64,000 nucleotides of DNA from Caldilineaceae bacterium (GTDB taxonomy: Bacteria > Chloroflexota > Anaerolineae > Caldilineales > Caldilineaceae): positions 79,320-143,319 of the forward strand of contig JAHBVF010000013.1 of NCBI GenBank assembly GCA_019637685.1. Reading direction: 5' to 3'. Every line of letters starts with the position of its first letter. Position 1 is the first letter of the stretch. Shown here piece by piece: positions 57,001 to 62,900 of this stretch. The notes beneath the pieces were generated by a model. The model was not told where the DNA came from. It was given only the letters and a program-made list of their open reading frames with translations, and did no database searches. The translations under genes and the position numbers were made by a program.

Positions 57001-58533
57001 AATCGGGGCACAGTCGTCACCGGCAACACAGCGGGAGACACGACCGTGCGGGTGAATCTGGGAACGCTGCCCGGCGGTGGAGCCAGAGCGGATATAAGCT
57101 TCCAGATGCGCATTGATGACACCCTGCCCGCAGGCGTGCGGCAGGTGGCAAATCAGGGCACTGTTTCCGGCGACAATGTGGCCCCCGCGGTCAGCGATGA
57201 CCCGGACACGACCACAGACAACGACCCCACCCGCACGCCGGTGGTGGGTGATCCAATTGTCAACGCCACCAAACAGGATTCTCTGCTCATCGACGCGGAC
57301 GGCAATGGCATCGTGACCGGGGGAGACACCCTTCTCTATCAGGTGGTTGTGAACAACAGCGGCAACCGGGCCGCGGCGGGTGTGGTCTACACAGACACGC
57401 CGGACATCAATACGATGATTGTTCCCGGTTCTCTACAGACGAGCATCGGCACGGTCACGACGGGCAATGCAGCGGGAGATCGCACCATTCGCGTGGACAT
57501 CGGCGAACTGCCAGCCCGCAATGAGGCGCGCATCTCCTATCGGGTGACAGTCAACAGTCCCCTGCCCGCGGGTGTCAAGCAGATTCGCAACCAGGGCACT
57601 GTGACCGGTGTTGCCATCGCCGACGAGACGACTGACGATCCCGATTCGCCCGATCTGGACGATCCCACCGGAACCGACTTGGGCGCGGCCCACATCGGGC
57701 TGGCAAAACGATCTCAACCACCCACAGGTTACACTGTACTGCCCGGCGATCACATCACCTATACCCTGCGCCTGGTCAATCTGGGCACGATTCCCGTCAC
57801 CAATGTGGTGATCACAGACAGCGTGCCGGTGGGCACAGCCTTTGTGCCGGGCAGCGCTAGTCCTGCCCAGTCGAGCGGCCCCGATCCGCTGGTTTGGCGC
57901 ACGGCCCAACTCGAAGTAGGGCAGGCGCTGACAGTCTCCTTCCGTGTAGAAGTGCAGCCCGTGGGGCCAGTGGTTGCCATCACCAATGTGGCCAGGGCCG
58001 AGACAGACCAGACATCGGTCGTATCGTCGCCGATTGTGGTCCACCCCTTCGATCCGACGGACATCGAACTGCTCAGCTTCACGGCGAACGGGACGGGACA
58101 AGCCATAGAGGTGGCCTGGCTGACCGGCGCGGAGATCGATACCTGGGGCTTCCATCTGTGGCGCGGCACCAGCAACGATCGGGGCCAGGCCGTGCGGGTG
58201 ACACAACAGTTGATCCCCGCGGAGGGACGCAACGGCGGTGGCAGCATCTATCGCTATCTGGACACGGACGTGGCCGGGGATAGCCTGTACTGGTATTGGC
58301 TGGAAGAGATGGAGACCGACGGCAGCCGCAATGAATATGGGCCGGTATCGGGTCGGCTCTCCAGTCCCGGCAACGGCGAGGGCGCGATAGCCCCCCTCTT
58401 CCTGCCGCTGGTGGGTCAGGGAGTGTCGACAGAGCCAGCAGCCCCTACGCAAGAACCACCGCCAGGGGAAGCCGAACCACCGGCGGAAGCTAACGGCGGA
58501 ACTTCGATTCTGTTGCCGTTGATCAATCGCTAG
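39028..58533 (+). CDS. Giant exported DUF11/SdrD_B repeat protein, 6501 residues
   Basis: Predicted surface or secreted fibrous protein. Residues 12-40 are a signal segment (FAWLRFLIVFSMVITYLSP). Residues 130-1800 are beta-sandwich, DUF11-like and Cys-rich. Residues 1800-2990 hold about eight DUF11 domains, and 2990-3580 five SdrD_B (Cna-B-like) domains starting LGDYVWLD or similar. From 3586 to 6220 about 18 repeats of about 146 residues follow, most opening with a 12-residue loop such as DADGNGSPSPGD, which matches the EF-hand spacing D-x-D-x-N-G-x5-D. Residues 6345-6448 resemble the domain TGAEIDTWGFHLWRG. The tail has LFLPLVGQG, a Pro-rich stretch and ILLPLINR. ATG at 39028 preceded by AGAGG. 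An adhesin or sheath role is inference. Confidence 0.88.
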   Translation: MRPKDHFPIARHHDSRFAWLRFLIVFSMVITYLSPLAESAQGIFAGGVSVVAAAEAPAQPQAAPNGDETTTSDIALGNGLLPAWAESLSAPGTEQTTGTVQMGSALLPDWFAAPTAPVESASPLEPSARLMAAGSCTTAGQLSAALTVPAEVSVGNVTGDLFTVTVNNTGTAATTEARLLVTPSPGFYYVAGSAAASDGSTIAVTLSPANPAPGQAFTIILSQGNGSRNDLDGGETITFNFRLATNTDAKSGQPLVTALQSGTGSPVTCKTTTENVQVVRGNLTITKSPALQTATFGSVITWTVSLENTGQGTLYGAQLTDTIGAGYTGFSITPTPAPVDLVAGAKFDYTAQATINSCGNLTNRADATWILGNADGTATGANPVNETADVLLQIEDPTVIVDIGPLPTTGYCGSLSATIPVTVTNTGGAARNVSLDISSSGPPGTAVTVNPAHTATWNKSGNTITYTPGTLGAGASVVFLLDMVTGNLCSTASLNIALTPSYEDSCLLLRSTGTPDTESVTLPIEAPSLSVTKDGPTTMIAGNSYQYVMTVSGNNRQNIGAGGVVITDVVPSNLIIDSVTSSGGTPVTQNGQNLRWNLDTSGTGAYNEQFFVNVTVPGQGAGACGAGSSLNNAVTAVADIPCPECALSASANKESFIYDFLNPTLNTFIKEATPIELCGPPTANVITATLQVGSGITWTNTIYTDTLGAGKLGQPFTIVPGSTRVHVDGIDRTANVAISEGPPLSINFGGLSAILGAFSATANIVIVYQIDGQPGTIPGGADNTVPTLFSQFQLNGPAQSCSGGITGYVAVPIDVSRGSLGVAVEPGTLQACRLNTVTLTVNENTASDLTDSIAVSFTTDASDIITPTAFTVGGGFTGQTPAVAQGVQPDGRKIVTFTFPANFDLTGTGTISFPLFRPCEATSGLTANVAYLDRCDVPRTSSATGGSSTARSDLTLFTTPNQFTVVEKKAQWSFIVSNGGNTSATDFTVVNELPLGTEFYTYTVSGSAPQGVKDSITYKTGTLAGGRNVVTFTVPSAPGLPNGNRLTFAVDALVNGCALPDNVAIRLDRVCGNVNGVCQGSSQGVVHLLPGTSSLLSTNNQTANLPLCETGSVQLRVKNTSGRAVEYNLTITDTITNATFVNGSTLVSVVDSAGAPIVGTTSGQALTNIPFAPNISTSGASSTLVWRVTDYVSGTAAYDVLAQRNAKDEIRIDFDVKTGCDGAAVEVRSTGSAVDACGAPLGFLESSKSLVTDSPVLEITKQVQNVTTGSALGGDTSAAPVFAGVGDQLVWNVTVKNTGAQQVTNLFTEDQLPSNFTVGSVSPTPSSNTGSPPFLQWHSGGGQALAANGGTITYAITGTLAPGACAISPLENRASTRFACGTGDVCFSTGVTTTAYISTRPNFAISASNATIQECAGGPLTVAINNTGARASNVVVTYTLPANMAYAGLNVASNPTPTSQPAVGATGIITFGYASFPGETNGSLQFNATNATGLCPAPGSNTGTADMRYQNTCSTDFDDVAAANATITVQRPNLSTATVTPVQQVVAAGQRYTWTISIPNSGSGIARNLIVTETLDAGWGSITAINGAPGGTVPTIDAGNRTVVWNVGTLSNGQTWTATFSAIAQDAQTDYRTTLAVTTACDDGGCPQSTQAVTFSTPTQGLDKQTIGSPVRIGQPFTYTISFDFFGGRTYTSAILTDTLPKLDGALVFSPTGVTIVNENSGTNNWAVGSLSGDRLIFTTGAAGTVMGPDSVAITVTGLISNALTADNNDIFTNRADLTWVDDGRDYSLNDAVDGQIVEPILVIAKQATPNKDLQAGDEITYTLRVTNTAPSTATAFDVVLTDAIPNFLTYSRGFSAPGASSSGATAQLITATYAQIPLGQSVTITYVVDVHAGAPVGRDLINTAVISHTSMPGDNPSERTGDPTDPGGAANDHNTSTTEGITVAPLEISKSILATNQPHTSGLNVAVGEQITYTLLVTIPQGLVSTGLITDVLDDGLAFVACDSIVVSPGIGTNLAGDFAAACSGPTVTNNGREAVFNLGTVSNTDTNAATVETILVTYRVVLLNISTTNRDTKWNNRATFGWADGTSTSSAPDVTVVEPALAITKTLTPATSQANQTVTVTLEIAHASGSNADAMTVVITDALPAGLTFAGGITNVSGAPFTSSSESGGTITFAWDTLPLGQRSTVRFLATVDQTVVPNTTIINDAFLRWSSLPGDVTTAQSPFNPDATERTGDTTNPGGTANDHRAQSNDDLSSTTIAFDKSIAATNQPHTSGLNVAIGEQITYTINITVPQGTIPTAVVADVLDTGLAFITLDSVTASTGVTWSGPATAAFANSGERMVVNFGTITNADSNSATTEVITLTYRAVVLNTTGNNRGDPRNNQASFTWSAGSLSDTAPDVTIVEPELTIAKSVAPTSGDAGDVFTFTLAITHTGSSNTDAMTVVITDAVPAGMTFVSGSAQNVSGAATTSASESGGIVTFAWNTLALGTGSTVSFRATLNQSAAPLSTLTNTAFLRWSSLPGDITAPQSPENGLSTERTGNTSDPGGAANDHRSQNNTSLSTLGYSIAKALDTTSAAHTAGANVTIGEVITYDLTITLPEGTTTGLVVVDDLPAGLAFVPGSVSVDTTGFNGSAAAPTATSSGGSGDDVTLTFTPVTVTGDNVTANNSFVVRLRARVLDIPGNVGVTPQTALVNRATAQVGSTPIQSTGPVTATVVEPRMAIVKSLTPNIAAANDTVTITLVVSNTGTSEAFEVVVDDPVADAKFTGITPVTTPAGFAFSTVASAPNTIVRYTGGSIPVGEIRTFVFTARLTSGTVKGEVLTNVATVTQATTLPGTDAGERDEPDVSSNAPVTVSAPDLTLTKTNNLTSLLPGQTTVYSLTVTNVGNSIATGVVLTDTVPVSTTFDLANSSAGWSCADNAAAATLCTFPVGTLAVNASQTVRFAVTLDLPLLTSSAQITNTANTGDDGSHGSDPTPGNNTATDIDPTILSSLGDYVWLDVNYDGQQGAPATETPVANVRVNLYDSNGVLIATTTTDANGFYNFGGLGAGDYTVEFIPPAGYALTTQTVGNTATDSNANPTTGRTAPVTLGAGEHNPTIDAGLVKLVNLGDYVWLDADGNGQQGTPGAELPVAGVTVTLTYPNGTVFTTTTDASGLYTFTNLLPNQTYTVTFTSPPGYGFTTQNSGADTSDSDANPATGVVVVNLGLNDDPTIDAGLVQSMNLGNFVWFDSNANGQQDGGEPGIAGAVVTLFLADGVTPARDVNGNLITAQTTGPDGLYNFTNLSPGGYVVKVTMPAGYTPTPVQVADANTDSNTDSNIASSAANVHSSNVVILTVDGEPASAVDGDGTNGNLSVDFGFTGVNLGDYVWLDVNGDGQQGNPTVELPVAGVTVTLTYPNGVVITTTTNASGLYTFTNLIPNQTYTVTFTPPPTYAITTQNSGADTSDSDANPVTGVVVVPLGVVDDPTIDAGLYIPLKIGDTLWIDYNADGFDDPAEPGLPGVTVGLYDGSDNLITTTVTGPDGTYLFPDLPPGTYEVRVDQTTLPPGFTNTHDLDGNHDSTSTVTQPSGQDNLNLDFGYVGVPVLATTKRDVLFTDVDNDGVASPGDVLRYTVIISNTGTGPLTSIVFTDTPGVNTALVVNSVQTSLGAVIMGNGAGHTSVRVNVGTLPGKTSATIAFRVKIDSPLPAGVTQVANQGTVSSAQLPPTPTDDPDTGAGSDPTVTPVNAAAAPRITKASSLVRDADGNGVVSPGDTLRYNLRMVNTGNATTANVIFSDTPDANTTLIVGSVLTNRGTVITGNSLGDTTVAIAVGDVNPGDVVLISFDVTVNIGLATGTVLSNQGQIAYDSDGDGNNDSTRPTDGDTTQPGDQPATNPIGGSPEGLAIKSVSDVNGGNLEPGDILLYTIVLQNISSFNAPGLVFEDPIPAHTNYLAGSVSAPGASTVVSTTPTLRISGIDVAAHSQVLITFQVQVINPLSAGVDEISNQGVVFFDSDGDGNNDASQPTDGDTVNPGNQPTVIPVSAGPNFGETTKTVALRTDADGNGVVTPGDTLRYTVRIPNTGNQDSLGAVFLLDTIPANTTYVNGSTAADRGTASFNTGSNRVEWSGDVPAGLAVIITFDVTINNGILSGIVISNQGAVRYDTDGDGTPDSTELTDSDTTAPGEQPTTVPVGGSPEGVARKTATDVNGGSLAPGDVILYTVVLQNTSGFNVPGIEFIDNIPSHTNYITNSLTVPAGATIVTQSPVIRVAGVDVNAFSAVTITFQAQITSPLPAGVTQIANQGTVFFDSDGDGNNDTTQPTDGDSGTPGNQPTVSPVAATLQYSATKRDSLFTDADGNSTPSPGDTIEYEIVASNTGNQAVTNVVFADTPDANTTLVVGSVATSAGTITAGNGAGNTKVSVDIGTLNGGANVTITFRVMVRAPLPAGVTQIANQGTLGSTELPTVITDDPDTPTTEDPTVTPLVAAPVLAASKRDRLAVDADGNGTPSPDDTIEYAVTIQNTGNQAATGLVFDDTPDANSTLVVGSVTTSAGTVTRGNGGGDTAISVSIGSLSGGGSVTITFQVTIKNPLPAGVAQIANQGTLRSDQLPAVQTDDPDTPAGGDRTITPIAAEPLVSATKQDTLAVDADGNGSPSPGDTLEYRVTIINSGNQAGRATFIDNVLDPNVKLIIGTVQTTLGTIARGNNPGDTGVQVNVGIIPGGGGTVVISFRVTINNPLPAGVTQVGNQATVSGSNFPTIPTDDPDTPANGDATITPVVAAPVLAASKRDTLAIDADGSGSASPGDTIEYQVTIRNSGNSAATGVVFDDIPGNNITLVVGSVQTSAGTVTTGNAAGHKTVSINVGTIPGGGSVTITFRVTINDPLPAGVTRVLNQGEVSSEQLPTRPTDDPDTTATNDPTATPVVAAPLLSATKSDRVFVDADGNGIASPGDTILYQVTIQNSGNIAATNVVFDDIPSANTALIVGTVQTNAGTVTTGNGPGHTTVAVNIGTLPGESTVTISFRVTINNPLPGGVTQIANQGTVHSNQLPSLPTDDPDTPTNGDPTLTPVVAEVILEATKQDTLAVDADGDGIPSPGDTLLYQVTIHNSGNIAATGIVFDDTPDANTTLVVNSVQTSVGTVITGNTAGDKTVSVNIGAIPGGASVTISFRVIINTPLTAGVTRVQNQGTVHSDQLPSLPTDDPDTAAIDDPTTTPLSAAPAIDATKRDSLAVDADASGSPSPGDTIEYRIVIANSGNQAGLATFVDNLLGGNALLVVNSVQTSQGTITTGNNPGDTGVIVSLGTIPGGQSATITFRVTIRNPLPAGVTQVANQAVVTGDNFPDVPTDDPDTPGADDPTITPLVAAPVLEASKRDTLAVDVDGNGVTSPGDILEYRVVIRNTGNSAATGVVFNDIPDANTVLVVGSVQTSLGTVIIGNTPGHRAVSVNIDTIPGGGQAVVSFRVTIVKPLPAGVTQIANQGTVSSNDLPTVPTDDPDTIPGGDPTVTPLRAAPVLAVTKRDSLVVDADGNGSASPDDRLEYRIVIRNSGNQAATGVVFNDTPDANTALVVGTVQTSVGTVTSGNAAGQTTVSVDIGTIPGGGQVVITFRVTINSPLPAGVLSIANQGRVGSNELPTVPTDDPDTGAVDDPTKTPVVSAPVLEADKRDSLLIDADGDGSASPGDTILYETIIRNTGNVAASDVLFVDFPDPNTTLVVGSVQSSQGTVINGNNAGDTGVRVNIGTIAGGAQVAVTFRVIVKNPLPANVNRVVNQGSVTSSELPTVATNDPDTPAVDDPTVTPINAKPRLALAKTDSLFTDVDGNGQPSPGDILQYRLVVRNTGNQAAVNVIVQDAPDPFTRLVIGSVQTTAGTVTSGNTAGNTSVVVAVGTLPGAGGQAVITYRATIVTPVPATVEQVANQALAGADNTGGVSSDDPDTPTLGDPTLTPVVAEPILDVSKRDSLFIDVNGDGLAGPGDTLLYQVTILNVGNRAAASLVFNDTPDPNTALVVGTVQTNRGTVVTGNTAGDTTVRVNLGTLPGGGARADISFQMRIDDTLPAGVRQVANQGTVSGDNVAPAVSDDPDTTTDNDPTRTPVVGDPIVNATKQDSLLIDADGNGIVTGGDTLLYQVVVNNSGNRAAAGVVYTDTPDINTMIVPGSLQTSIGTVTTGNAAGDRTIRVDIGELPARNEARISYRVTVNSPLPAGVKQIRNQGTVTGVAIADETTDDPDSPDLDDPTGTDLGAAHIGLAKRSQPPTGYTVLPGDHITYTLRLVNLGTIPVTNVVITDSVPVGTAFVPGSASPAQSSGPDPLVWRTAQLEVGQALTVSFRVEVQPVGPVVAITNVARAETDQTSVVSSPIVVHPFDPTDIELLSFTANGTGQAIEVAWLTGAEIDTWGFHLWRGTSNDRGQAVRVTQQLIPAEGRNGGGSIYRYLDTDVAGDSLYWYWLEEMETDGSRNEYGPVSGRLSSPGNGEGAIAPLFLPLVGQGVSTEPAAPTQEPPPGEAEPPAEANGGTSILLPLINR

Positions 58534-58578
58534 ACAAAAAGGAGTCTGACTTTTAGCGGAAGTCAGACTCCTTTTTGT
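58534..58578 (+). terminator. Strong terminator after the giant gene
   Basis: ACAAAAAGGAGTCTGACTT (58534-58552) pairs perfectly with its complement at 58560-58578, 19 base pairs with a seven-base loop, ending in TTTTTGT. It begins one base after the stop codon. Confidence 0.88.
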
Positions 58579-58726
58579 TGTTGGCCTGTGGGTAAAAAAA
58601 GCGGACCGAAACAGGTTGATCCAGGAACAGAACGCGGGTACTATGGAGTTGGCGGATACAAGCGGAAAATCTGCGTAGATCCGTATCCTTTACGAACCAA
58701 TCCATCTGAAAGGAAACACAAATTCC

Positions 58727-59632
58727 ATGTCCACCCTTCATCTGACCCACGACTACGACGACGCCCTGGAAGTCCGCCACGGCGACACAACCCTCTTTCG
58801 CTATGTCTATCAGCCGCGGATGGCACAGAGCGAATCACCCAAACCCTATTTTCATCCCGTCCACGACCTGGCGGGCAATCTGGTGACGATTTTCCGGCCT
58901 TACGATCACGTCTGGCACAAGGGCATCGCCATGACCATCGCCCATCTGGAGGACCAGAACTTCTGGGGCGGCGGCAGCTATCGCCACGGCCAGGGCTATA
59001 TTCCCCTGCCCAACAACGGCAGCCAGCGCCACGACGCCTGGGATGCCATCGACTTCGACGGCGAAAGCTTTCGGGCCAACGAGCGGCTTTCCTGGATCAC
59101 CCAGGGCGGCGAGCACTGGCTGGCCGAGGAACGACAGATCGGTGCTACGGTTGACGCCGGCGCGGGCTATTGGGCGTTGGATTTTGCCAGCAGCCTGACA
59201 AATGTGCGGGGAAAAGTCATTGAAATTGGCTCGCCCACCACAGCCGGACGGGAGAAAGCAGGCTACGGCGGTCTTTTCTGGAGGGGGCCTCGCTCGTTCT
59301 TCAACGGCAATGTCACGGACAGCACAGGCCGCCAGGGTGACGAAATTATGGGCGAACGCGCGGCCTGGATCGCCTACAGCGGGCGGCACGACGGCAGCGG
59401 CGACCACTCGACCCTCGTCTTTCTGGACCACCCGTCCAGCCTGCGCCACCCCACCCAGTGGTTTATGCGCCGGGACCCCTTTGCCTGCGCCGCGTTCGCG
59501 TGGATGTTCGACGAAATCTACTATCTGCAACCCGACGAGACGATTCAGTTGCGCCACCGGATTGTGGTTGGGAATGGCCGGTGGGACGCGGAGAAGATTG
59601 CGCCCCTGGCCGAAGCGTGGGCAAAGGTGTAA
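58727..59632 (+). CDS. DUF6807/PmoA-family protein
   Basis: Cytoplasmic protein of 301 residues belonging to the DUF6807 (annotated PmoA) family, found near sugar-degradation genes in many bacteria. Visible family motifs are TTLFRYVYQP, YFHPVHDLAGNLVTIFRPYDHVWHKG with its paired His, and LVFLDHPSSLRHPTQWFMR. The family name refers to methane oxygenase, but the protein is not a membrane oxygenase; its true activity is unclear, with glycoside-related roles proposed. GAAAGGAAAC precedes the ATG. It is not connected to the giant gene because of the terminator at 58534. Confidence 0.88.
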   Translation: MSTLHLTHDYDDALEVRHGDTTLFRYVYQPRMAQSESPKPYFHPVHDLAGNLVTIFRPYDHVWHKGIAMTIAHLEDQNFWGGGSYRHGQGYIPLPNNGSQRHDAWDAIDFDGESFRANERLSWITQGGEHWLAEERQIGATVDAGAGYWALDFASSLTNVRGKVIEIGSPTTAGREKAGYGGLFWRGPRSFFNGNVTDSTGRQGDEIMGERAAWIAYSGRHDGSGDHSTLVFLDHPSSLRHPTQWFMRRDPFACAAFAWMFDEIYYLQPDETIQLRHRIVVGNGRWDAEKIAPLAEAWAKV

Positions 59633-59691
59633 CACAGAAGAGCGGATGCAGGAGTTGTAATGCTATCATTTGCCAGCATTTTTGCGTTGCT

Positions 59692-59720
59692 TTGGCAGAG
59701 AGGCGCTCTCCTGTTATAAT
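59692..59720 (+). promoter_or_regulatory. Sigma70-like promoter of the propeller/peptidase gene
   Basis: TTGGCA (59692-59697), 17-base spacer, TATAAT (59715-59720): one mismatch in total. Predicted start near 59727 leaves a leader of about 180 bases with hairpins (TGTATCCGT/ACGGGTACA at 59771-59792). Confidence 0.75.
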
Positions 59721-59908
59721 AGGTTTCGACTGTTTCTCCCCCCGTTATAAAGAGTAATGAAGTGCTTGCATGTATCCGTAAAAACGGGTACACGCGCCTC
59801 GTATGAGGGTTGTACCAACCGCGCCAGAATCGGGTACGGGCCCGCGCAATTGGCTCTTGAAACAACACTGCCAGTCCATTCCATTGACAGAATTCAAGGA
59901 GAAATCGT

Positions 59909-62900
59909 ATGCGCCGGATCGTCCCTACACTCGCATTCGCGACAGCGCTGCTGTTGGGAATGTTCGCTATGGCACTGGATGCAGGCCGATCCCACGCCAA
60001 TACCGCCGCCAGCAATTGGAGCACCAATGGCCCACCTGGAACAACTGTTTGGTCGCTGGCCATCGACCCAACGAATACGAACAACGTCTACGCAGCCACC
60101 AGTGACGGCATTTACAAAAGTACCGATGGGGGCAGCTCATGGATTGCAACTTCCATCACCGGATTCTCTGGCAATCCCGTTTTTGTGGCGATTGATCCCG
60201 TAACGCCCACAACCGTATATGCCTCTCGTGAGGGCACTTTGCACAAAAGTACCGACGGCGGCGCGAATTGGAGTACTATCACTGGCCCAGCACCAAGTTT
60301 CCACCGGGCAGTGGCCGTTGATCCATCTACGCCTTCCACTCTTTATGTGGGCATTCGCGGCGGACAGTCGGTCTACAAGAGCACCGACGGCGGCACAACC
60401 TGGAGTTCGGTTTACCCTGGTGGCAGTTTCGTCGCCGATATGATTGTGGTAGATCCCAACAACTCCGCAACAGTCTATGCAGGCGGGGGATCTCCATCAC
60501 TTTTCAAATCCACGGATGGCGGCGCTAACTGGACGAATATCAGTAGCGGGCTAACCGGGGTCAGCGTTCGCTCCCTTGCCATTGACCCCACAAACGCCAA
60601 TACACTCTACGTCGGCATCAACGGCACCAGCGGCGGTGTGTTCAAAAGCACCGATGGTGGCGCAACCTGGAGTGCAAGCAATTCTGGGTTAACCCCAACA
60701 GATGTGTATCCGGTCGTCATCGACCCAAACAATCCTAACAAACTTTATGCCGGCACTTTTGGCGGTGGAGTTTTTCAAAGCATGGATGGTGGCACGAGTT
60801 GGACCGCCTTCAACGACGGTTTGACCACTCTGAATGTCTATTCCTTTGTGATCGATCCGTCGAATTCAGAGAACCTCTATGCTGGCACCGCTGGCGGTGG
60901 CGTGTTCATACAGGCAGCGAATGCCGCGCCGAATGCAGTGGATGACACAGCAGTAACCAGTGTCAACACGCCTGTCAACATCGCTGTCCTGGCCAATGAC
61001 AGCGACCCGGACAGCGATCCCCTTAGCATCAGCGCGGTGGGTTCCGCCAACAACGGCACGGCGACAATCAGCGGAGCGCAGATTGCCTACACGCCTACAA
61101 CAGACTTCACGGGCACGGGTACCTTCACCTACACTGTGAGCGATGGCAGCCTGACCGACAGCGCCACCGTCACTGTCACAGTGCGCGCTGATGTCGGCGC
61201 CTGCACCGATAAGGTGGGCCTGATTGAACAGTTGCAGAGCAACTCATCAGCCCAACATGCGAATCCGGTCTATGCTTCAGCCGGACAGTCGTTTACTGTG
61301 CCAGCCGGTGTGATGCTAGCTGACGGGATCACTGCCTACTACACCTTCGTGGCTGCCAATGCCACCATTACGCTGAATCTCTACAACGGACCGGCTACTG
61401 GCAATATCGGCATACCGATTGCCACTGCCACCTACACCAATCCGGGGGCAGCCCTGTCCGAAACGGAGGTCCATTTCCGCTTCAACACTCCTGTCAGCCT
61501 GACACCAGGCAATGTCTACTACTACCTGATGTCGCCCAGCTACAACCCAACAAACTTTGGGTTTGTCACGGCAACCAACAATCCCTACAGCGGTGGGACC
61601 TATCTCAGCGGCGCTAGCAACGGCACGGTGAGCAGCAGCCCGTTCCCAGACTGGGACCTGAAGTTCTCAGTCTTTCTCTGCGAACCTGACAGCAGTGCAG
61701 CGCCGAATGCAGTGGATGACACAGCAGTGACCAGTGTCAACACGCCCGTCAACATCAATGTTCTGGCGAATGACACAGACCCGAATGGCGACACCCTGAG
61801 TGTCAGTGCAGTTGGCTTTGCAAGCAACGGCACAGCCGCCGTCAGCAGCGCACAGATTGTCTACACGCCCACAACCGACTTCATAGGCACGGACACCTTC
61901 ACCTATACCGTCAGCGACGGCGGCCTGTCCGACAATGCGACAGTCACTGTCACAGTACACGCGGGTCCGATCTCCTTGCAGTCCGTCAATTACCCCGAAC
62001 GTCATCTCATTGCGAAGGCGGACGGCTCATCTGTGGAACTCCTCGACATCCCTGACAACAGCAGTGGCGGAGTGCAGAGACGAGCAGAGTTTTTATTGAA
62101 ACCCGGGATTGCCGACGCATCGATGGTGTCGATCCAAGTGAACGATTCTTCTGGCCGGTATATGGTCGCTACTTCCGACGGTGTTGTGCTCAAAACCTTG
62201 AGCGAAATCATAAATGGTGAGGCCAATAGTGCCGAATGTACACCGTTTGAAGGATGGACTCGCTGCAAAACGCTTGCCGATCCAAAAATAAGGATTATGG
62301 GCACAGCCAGGGTCAGTCAGTCCGCCATAGATATTGTGGCCCGGATATACACGGAGATGGCCGCACGATTCAAGCCAGCATATCCAAAAGATGTATTTAA
62401 TGGATATGTTGTTTACATCACCAATGGAGAGCCTTGGTCGGAGATAAATGGTTTGTACCCGATAGGCGTAACGCTGGGACCAAATGATGAGGGGGATATC
62501 TTACGCGGCGGAGCATCTCGTGACTACTTGTGGATTAGCGAACAAATGATCTGTAAGACAGGGATAGTAACTCGTCCTGATGACACTACAACGCGGACAT
62601 TTGATCAAGTCATCCATGAATTCGCTCACGCCATACACGCAAATTATGGTCTTGAGGATCGGATAGAACAGATATATTCAGAAGCTGCCAAGCCTAATGA
62701 GAATTTTGCCTGGGGCATTCAACACTGGTTCAGCTCCCCAAGTGGCACTCTGACCCCTGAACAAAGTGCGTTTATCGGCGAGATATTCTCCGGCTCTACG
62801 ACCTTTTCATGCGATGCATACACCCCCACGACCAATCGCTATGGGTTTGAGGCTGCCCAGGACGGAACACTGCCTATACCCGCCGGACATGTCATCGAGC

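Noticed and set aside
49780..57690. Repeat array as an assembly artefact
   Set aside because: The repeats differ from one another at many residues throughout and the frame is intact for 19.5 kb; simple collapse or duplication would give near-identical units. Exact copy number could still be affected by assembly.
58395..58533. LPXTG sortase signal at the end of the giant protein
   Set aside because: L-P is present but there is no T-G after it, no hydrophobic helix and no basic cluster; sortase A recognition is not supported.
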